Source: Verrucomicrobiales bacterium | Lineage (GTDB): Bacteria; Verrucomicrobiota; Verrucomicrobiia; Verrucomicrobiales; DEV007 | DNA: 11,950 bases | NCBI GenBank assembly: GCA_013003335.1 | Contig: JABDJT010000004.1 | Span: forward strand, 1 to 11,950 | Reading direction: 5' to 3' | Part shown: piece after piece, positions 7,558 through 11,950 of the stretch | Layout: each line of letters begins with the position of its first letter | Numbering within the stretch: position 1 is the first letter of the stretch | Made by a program: the position numbers and the translations under genes | The notes under the pieces: generated by a model | The model's input: only the letters and a program-made list of their open reading frames with translations | What the model was told of the DNA's origin: nothing | Database searches by the model: none

Positions 7558-7589
7558 CCCCGGCTATTTCGCTTCCAGACCAGTAACCA

Positions 7590-8360
7590 CTAGGCCTCCA
7601 TGTCCTCCAGCGCAGGAAAATCGTCCCGCCATCCCCGGACCGTTTCGAGGTCAATTTCAGCCCGGATCAGTCCGTCATCCCCCCCTCCATCGGCCAGAAT
7701 TTCGCCCCAAGGGTCGATAATGATCGATCTGCCCGGGTAGTCGAGATTCGGGTCCTCACCAGTCCGGTTTACGCCGACGACGTAAGCCTGGTTTTCGATT
7801 GCACGAGCGCGAAGCAACGTCACCCAGTGATCTGCGCGCACGGCTGGCCAACTTGCGATCACCGTGATCAATTCAGCGCCCATTGCAGTTGCGCGTCGGA
7901 ACAACTCCGGAAACCGGAGGTCATAGCAAATCAACGGAGCAATTTTCCAGCCTGCCCAGTCAAAAACGACCATCTCCCGCCCCGGAAGGTAGTGGTCCGC
8001 TTCCCGGGTATATCGGAATGCCCGATTTTTTTGATAGCGGCAGATTTTTTCCCCGCTTGGAGAAAAGACGGCCAGTTCGTTCTGCCCCCGGTCGGCACGT
8101 TTGGAAGGTGTTGCGAACCCTCCCATTACAGCGCAGCCCTTTTCCTTCGCCAGTTTCTGCAAAAATTCTTCGCTCCGGGTCAAGTCACCGGCTTCGAGAG
8201 TCGCATCCAGATTCATCGAAAACCCGGTCGCAAACATTTCCGGAAGAATGATCAGCGCGTCGGACCTGGCGGAAATACCGGCGAGATAGTCCTCGATCTT
8301 GCGATAGTTCGCCTCTGGATTCTCCCACTCGATATCGAATTGCAGTCCGATCACTTCCAT
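7590..8360 (-). CDS. Nitrilase-superfamily omega-amidase (YafV/NIT2 type)
   Basis: Cytoplasmic carbon-nitrogen hydrolase, most likely an omega-amidase that hydrolyses 2-oxoglutaramate or 2-oxosuccinamate to the 2-oxo acid and ammonia, cleaning up side products of glutamine and asparagine transamination. At 256 residues it matches the length of E. coli YafV. The catalytic triad is visible: E41 in LPEMF, K111 in YQKNRAF and C145 in ICYDLRFPE; a further glutamate, E120, lies in EADHY. The segments ASWPAVRADHW, ARAIENQAYVVG and the FPALED end match the YafV group closely. After the catalytic lysine the usual R/M-H is replaced by N112-R113, a small departure. The start is supported by an AGGA about eight bases upstream on the minus strand. 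It diverges from the next gene across 69 bases that must hold both promoters. Amidase superfamily membership is certain; exact substrate is inferred from similarity. Confidence 0.9.
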   Translation of the reverse strand: MEVIGLQFDIEWENPEANYRKIEDYLAGISARSDALIILPEMFATGFSMNLDATLEAGDLTRSEEFLQKLAKEKGCAVMGGFATPSKRADRGQNELAVFSPSGEKICRYQKNRAFRYTREADHYLPGREMVVFDWAGWKIAPLICYDLRFPELFRRATAMGAELITVIASWPAVRADHWVTLLRARAIENQAYVVGVNRTGEDPNLDYPGRSIIIDPWGEILADGGGDDGLIRAEIDLETVRGWRDDFPALEDMEA

Positions 8361-8429
8361 CCCGAAATCCTATCCCGCCCGGCCATTAAATCCAGTCGCG
8401 GATTCGAAACGAGAGGTGTAAATTCCCCC
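8361..8429. promoter_or_regulatory. Divergent intergenic region of amidase and RimB-like genes
   Basis: Only 69 bases separate the two divergent starts, so both promoters must lie here or reach into the genes. Ribosome binding sites can be picked out (AGGA for the minus-strand gene, GAGAGG for the plus-strand gene), but I cannot identify convincing -35 and -10 pairs or a palindromic operator. Confidence 0.4.
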
Positions 8430-8921
8430 GTGTCGAAACCGGATATTCAAACAATTGGCTGGCGGGAATGGGTTTCCATTCCCGATCTTGGCATAGCCGG
8501 GATCAAGGCCAAAATTGATACCGGAGCCCGCAGTTCCTGCCTTCACACACACGATTTCGAAGTGTACGAGAATGAGGCGGGAGAAGAGCGTGTCCGCTTT
8601 CACCTCCACCCCCTGGTGCGGACCAACTCAATCGAAGTCTCGTGTGACTGGCCGGTCAACAACATCCGTGAAGTGAAGGATTCCGGCGGACACGTGGAAT
8701 TGCGACCATTCATCCTCGTTGCAGTTCAGTTGGGTGAAAACGAATGGGACGTGGAGCTTTCTCTTTCCAATCGGGAAGGCATGAAATTCCGGATGTTGCT
8801 CGGCCGAACCGCATTGAAAGAGCGTTTCATCGTCGATCCAACCAAATCCTATCGTCTCAGCACCAGCCTCGCTCATAAGTATGGCGCGGAGATAGCCGCA
8901 ATTCCGTCATCCACAAATTGA
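8430..8921 (+). CDS. RimB-like 'ATP-dependent zinc protease' family protein (retropepsin-like)
   Basis: A 163-residue protein of the family annotated as putative ATP-dependent zinc protease (PF05618), which includes RimB of the RimABK system that acts with the RimK glutamate ligase on ribosomal protein S6. Key motifs: IGWREWVSIPDLG at 9-21, the retropepsin-like IDTGARSSCLH at 29-39 with D30 as the expected catalytic aspartate, and the C-terminal LLGRTALKERFIVDP stretch. No classical HExxH zinc site is present, so the name 'zinc protease' is historical. The GTG at 8430 is chosen because the family N-terminus starts right after it and GAGAGG lies at 8411-8416. The frame stays open far upstream, but that part is antisense to the amidase and not family-like. 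No rimK or ATP-grasp gene is in the window. Family call firm; substrate unknown. Confidence 0.85.
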   Translation: MSKPDIQTIGWREWVSIPDLGIAGIKAKIDTGARSSCLHTHDFEVYENEAGEERVRFHLHPLVRTNSIEVSCDWPVNNIREVKDSGGHVELRPFILVAVQLGENEWDVELSLSNREGMKFRMLLGRTALKERFIVDPTKSYRLSTSLAHKYGAEIAAIPSSTN

Positions 8922-8926
8922 ACGGT

Positions 8927-8964
8927 GGCCCGAAAAGCCGCGTCGATTGGGCCGAAAAACGCGG
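8927..8964. terminator. Candidate bidirectional terminator between convergent genes
   Basis: The 62 bases between the RimB-like and heme-protein stops hold two overlapping, mutually exclusive stems: GGCCC 8927-8931 with GGGCC 8949-8953, and CCGCGT 8938-8943 with ACGCGG 8959-8964. On the minus strand the second is followed by CTTTTC; on the plus strand the first is followed by GAAAAAC, which lacks a T run. It is plausible as a terminator for the minus-strand gene but short-tailed. Confidence 0.35.
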
Positions 8965-8983
8965 ACACGTGGAAAAGGCGGAA

Positions 8984-11950
8984 TCACTCCTTCAGCGTCA
9001 TCAAATACGCCATCACATCCCGCATCTCCTGCTCCCTCAACAGCACGCCCATCGGCGGCATTGGCGAAACCTCGGCCTTGAAACCTTCGGCGATCGTGGC
9101 CTGCGGATTGATCAGGCTTTCGAGGATGTAATCCTCCTTTTTCCGCGATGCGATTCCATCGAGCGGAGGGCCGATCGGGCCGCCTTTTCCGCCGACCATG
9201 TGACACCGATTGCAGGCGGCGATTTGGTGGGTGTTGAAAATCTGCTCGCCGCGCTTGGCGTCGCCATCGGTCAGCTTCGGCTCGTCTTCGACGATCATTT
9301 CGTATTCGATTTCGTGAAGCGACACGTCATCCCACCAGGCCTTGCCGGTCGATTTTCCCCAGCCGCCGAACAGGCAATTGATGGTCAATTCCGTGCGGCT
9401 CAGCGAGCTGAAAATGATCTCCACTTTTTTCCATTCCGGATTGCCCCGGTTGAAAGCATTCGTCCGTGATCCCCGCGGCTGGCCCTGCACCTCGTGCGCA
9501 TTCATCTGCGCACCACGAGCCCCGAGAACCCGGGCAGTTCGCACCCAGCCTTCAAGCTTGTAGTCGGTGTCCGGCTTCACTTTTACTTTCGCAAACAGGC
9601 TGGAGTCCGCGCCTTTTTCGGAGGAAATCCACAGGCTGTTCTTCCCGGTGCGGGCATTTTTGGAATCGATCCCGTGCTCCGCTTCACCGCTGTAGGTCCG
9701 GGCGGTCCACTGCGCTGGCAGGCCGTCTTTCACATTTTCAAAAGACGGATTTGGCAGCAAATTCGGGCCGGTGATTTTTGCGGGACCGCGTTTCACATCG
9801 CCAGCACCGGAGGCGCGAAGCGCCGCGCTGAGCCATTCGTCATCCAGATTCTCCGGCTGCTTGATCAGTTCTTTCGCCGCCAGTTCCACACGCTCGCGAT
9901 TCGGAAAATGCGCCATTTTTCCAAACGCCGCAAGACGGACGATCGGGTCCTTCGCCTGCACGACCGCCGTGTCGAAAAACAGCTGCATCCCATCATCTGT
10001 ATTCGGAATCGCGCGGATCGCGTTTCGTTTCAGAACCGGATCGTTCTGTTTCAGCAATGCCAGCTGGTGCGTTTCGCGGTCCAGTCCTCCGAGTCCTTCA
10101 AGTGTCCAAAGCGCGTGCGCGCCGTGATAGCCACTCTTTTCCGCGACGAGTTTTTTCAGCTGCGGCACGATTCCAACCCGCTTCTCAGCCACCAGAATCC
10201 GCTGCGCGGTCAGCCGCCAGAATTGATTGTCGCTCCCCAGCGCCTGGACCAGCTCGCCGTCCGTCGCCCCTGCCAGCGTTTTGATCTTCGGCTCGGCGGC
10301 GCTTTCCCACTTCACGCGATAAATCCGGCCATGCTGCTTGTCCCGATGTGGATTTTCGTGGGCATTCCCTTTGCCGCGTTCCGCCTTGTAACCGCCGCGC
10401 TCAGGGGTCGGAGTCGGGTTGTGCTGGATGATGAAATTATACCAGTCTGCCACCCACAAATTTCCATCTGGCCCGACCTCCGCGGCCACCGGCGAAAACC
10501 ATTCATCTGCACTTGCAAGCAGGTTGGATCGATTGATCGCTTTGTACCCCGCGCCGTCCCGGACATTTTCAAAAACCCCCAGCAAATTCCCCGTCGGCCC
10601 GCCGATAAAGGCCATCCGGTCCCGCCAAGGACCGGGAAAATTATCCGAGGTTGCCAGCGCGTAACCCGCGCCCGCCGTGTATTGGCCGAAGGCGTCGACC
10701 TGCCGAATTCTCGGTGTAATCGGATCGAACTCGAGCCGGTTCGCGATCATTTTTGCACTCATGCCTTTCTTTCCGTCTGGATAAGCCGTTTGCGGAATTC
10801 CACCGAAAAACGCGGGGTTACGATTCGCTGTCGAGCCGAAGACATCGCCCGCTGCGTTCAGGCCAAGCCCCCAGGTGTTGTTGTTGAACTGGTGTAAAAA
10901 TTCCAGCTCCGAGCCGTCCGGTTTCATCCGGAAAATACCCGAACCGAACTGCTTTTTCTCGCCACCAACTTCGCCGTTGAACGCGGAATACCCCACCGCG
11001 CCGTAAATCCAATTGTCGATCCCGTAGCGCAAATTTGACGGCCCCGCGTGCGTGTCGTTGATCCCCCAACCCGACAAAATCGTCGTTCGCACGTCCGCCT
11101 CGTCGTCTCCATCTTCGTCTTTCAAAAACAGGAAATCCGGTGCCTGCGCCACGATGATTCCGCCGTTCCAGAACGTCAGTGACGTTGGAATATTGAGGCC
11201 TTCGGCAAAGACTTTCACCAAATCGCATTTTCCGTCACCGTCGGTGTCTTCGAGAATTTTGATCGTGTCATTTCCCGTTCCGTCGCGGACGTCATTCGGA
11301 TAATCGACCGTTTCTGCAACCCACATTCGACCGCGCTCATCCCACGCCATAAAAATCGGATTCAGCAGTTGGGGTTCGGAGGCGAAAACGCTCATCTCAA
11401 ATCCGGCGCGGACCTGTGTGTAATTCATGGAGTCCTCCGGTGACAACGGAATCTGCTTCGGCAGCGGCTCGGGACGGTTTTCGTAATTTGGAATATTGTC
11501 CACTTTCTCATAGGTCAGCGGCGTCCGGTCCCCGATAAATTTCTGATACGCCGCGAGCCTTTCCTCGCCGATCGACCACAGAATTCCCCTTTTCAGAAGT
11601 TGCTGAAATCCTACGGTCGACCACACCCGCTCGTCGTGCCCCGACGCCGTGTAAAAGACGCGCCCGGCCCCCTGATCCCGCACCCAGGTCCACGGTTCCG
11701 GTTCGGTGATGTTGTCATTCGCACCCGCAACCTCGCGTACCTGCAGCACAGTTCGCCCTTCCGAATTGTGATTCGTATGAACGTAAGTTTCATCCCACGC
11801 CTCAAATTCCGGCACATCCTTCACCGCCCCGTGTTGTGGCTTCAGTGTCTTCAGCTTGAAAATCGCGCCCTTGTGATGCGCAAATCGCCCTCCGACCATC
11901 TTGTCGTATTTGGGTTCATTCTGAAAACACCAGCTCGCGCAGTGCACCGG
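8984..11950 (-). CDS. PVC-type ThuA / membrane-bound dehydrogenase / c-type heme protein, N-terminus missing
   Basis: A very large, probably periplasmic redox protein; 988 residues are visible and the frame runs off the right edge, so the signal peptide and first part are missing. Domains in order (fragment numbering): the end of a ThuA-like (trehalose-utilisation) domain, 1-128, with HCASWCFQNEPKY; a PVC-type membrane-bound dehydrogenase beta-propeller, about 175-545, with FEMSVFASEPQL and MWVAETVDYPND and two calcium-type Asp loops (DTDGDGKCD from D235, DEDGDDEAD near 275); HEAT-like helical repeats, about 560-715; a carbohydrate-binding-like beta-sandwich, about 728-880, opening LLPNPSFENVKDG; and a c-type cytochrome domain with CNRCH (C913, C916, H917) and M964 or M967 as likely axial methionine. 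The family is typical of Planctomycetes and Verrucomicrobia and is thought to act in carbohydrate oxidation; the substrate is unknown. A GTG at 11947 is internal to the ThuA domain and not the real start. Confidence 0.9.
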   Translation of the reverse strand, partial: PVHCASWCFQNEPKYDKMVGGRFAHHKGAIFKLKTLKPQHGAVKDVPEFEAWDETYVHTNHNSEGRTVLQVREVAGANDNITEPEPWTWVRDQGAGRVFYTASGHDERVWSTVGFQQLLKRGILWSIGEERLAAYQKFIGDRTPLTYEKVDNIPNYENRPEPLPKQIPLSPEDSMNYTQVRAGFEMSVFASEPQLLNPIFMAWDERGRMWVAETVDYPNDVRDGTGNDTIKILEDTDGDGKCDLVKVFAEGLNIPTSLTFWNGGIIVAQAPDFLFLKDEDGDDEADVRTTILSGWGINDTHAGPSNLRYGIDNWIYGAVGYSAFNGEVGGEKKQFGSGIFRMKPDGSELEFLHQFNNNTWGLGLNAAGDVFGSTANRNPAFFGGIPQTAYPDGKKGMSAKMIANRLEFDPITPRIRQVDAFGQYTAGAGYALATSDNFPGPWRDRMAFIGGPTGNLLGVFENVRDGAGYKAINRSNLLASADEWFSPVAAEVGPDGNLWVADWYNFIIQHNPTPTPERGGYKAERGKGNAHENPHRDKQHGRIYRVKWESAAEPKIKTLAGATDGELVQALGSDNQFWRLTAQRILVAEKRVGIVPQLKKLVAEKSGYHGAHALWTLEGLGGLDRETHQLALLKQNDPVLKRNAIRAIPNTDDGMQLFFDTAVVQAKDPIVRLAAFGKMAHFPNRERVELAAKELIKQPENLDDEWLSAALRASGAGDVKRGPAKITGPNLLPNPSFENVKDGLPAQWTARTYSGEAEHGIDSKNARTGKNSLWISSEKGADSSLFAKVKVKPDTDYKLEGWVRTARVLGARGAQMNAHEVQGQPRGSRTNAFNRGNPEWKKVEIIFSSLSRTELTINCLFGGWGKSTGKAWWDDVSLHEIEYEMIVEDEPKLTDGDAKRGEQIFNTHQIAACNRCHMVGGKGGPIGPPLDGIASRKKEDYILESLINPQATIAEGFKAEVSPMPPMGVLLREQEMRDVMAYLMTLKE

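Noticed and set aside
7827..8429. Upstream extension of the RimB-like gene
   Set aside because: The frame is open, but this part is antisense to the amidase, has no family similarity and would overlap the amidase start. The family N-terminus begins at the GTG at 8430.
9494..10897. Long open frame on the plus strand (467 codons)
   Set aside because: It lies wholly antisense to the heme protein gene, whose domains are clear. Its product is rich in Arg, Pro and Phe and shows no family motif; it is a shadow of high-GC codon use.

Overview
The window looks like a piece of a Verrucomicrobiota (PVC superphylum) chromosome. The best taxonomic clue is the large minus-strand gene at the right end. It joins a ThuA-like domain, a PVC-type 'membrane-bound dehydrogenase' propeller, helical repeats, a carbohydrate-binding-like module and a terminal c-type heme domain. 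Such composites are known mainly from Planctomycetes and Verrucomicrobia. The tandem GspE-type ATPases and the long GspG-like prepilin also fit. Genus cannot be fixed from sequence alone.

Layout. (1) 1-1470, plus: the 3' part of an MFS transporter with an unusually long soluble insert before its last membrane helix, closed by a clear intrinsic terminator. (2) 1815-7287, plus: a compact type II secretion / type IV pilus-like gene run with two adjacent paralogous assembly ATPases, a GspF/PilC inner-membrane platform protein and a GspG-like prepilin. No secretin, prepilin peptidase, alignment proteins (GspL/M, PilM/N/O) or PilT is present, so these must lie elsewhere if the machine is complete. 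(3) 7288-7589: a gene-free stretch with four small inverted repeats in a row and a fifth facing the next gene. (4) 7590-8921: a divergent pair, a minus-strand nitrilase-superfamily omega-amidase (YafV/NIT2 type) and a plus-strand RimB-like 'ATP-dependent zinc protease' family protein carrying a retropepsin-like DTGA motif, separated by 69 bases. (5) 8984-11950, minus: the PVC-type ThuA/dehydrogenase/cytochrome protein, its N-terminus cut off by the window edge.

How the genes work together. The two ATPases would power assembly of a pseudopilus from the prepilin through the GspF platform, for export or surface attachment. The MFS transporter and the periplasmic heme protein could both belong to carbohydrate use, but nothing in the window links them directly. 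The omega-amidase and the RimB-like protein share a divergent intergenic region and both touch glutamate/2-oxoglutarate chemistry by family knowledge; any functional link is inference.

I see no tRNA, rRNA, CRISPR array, insertion sequence or phage gene. The window looks mostly like ordinary chromosomal sequence. The most interesting points are the paired ATPases, the oppositely charged linkers in the second ATPase and the platform protein, the transporter insert, and the multi-domain heme protein.
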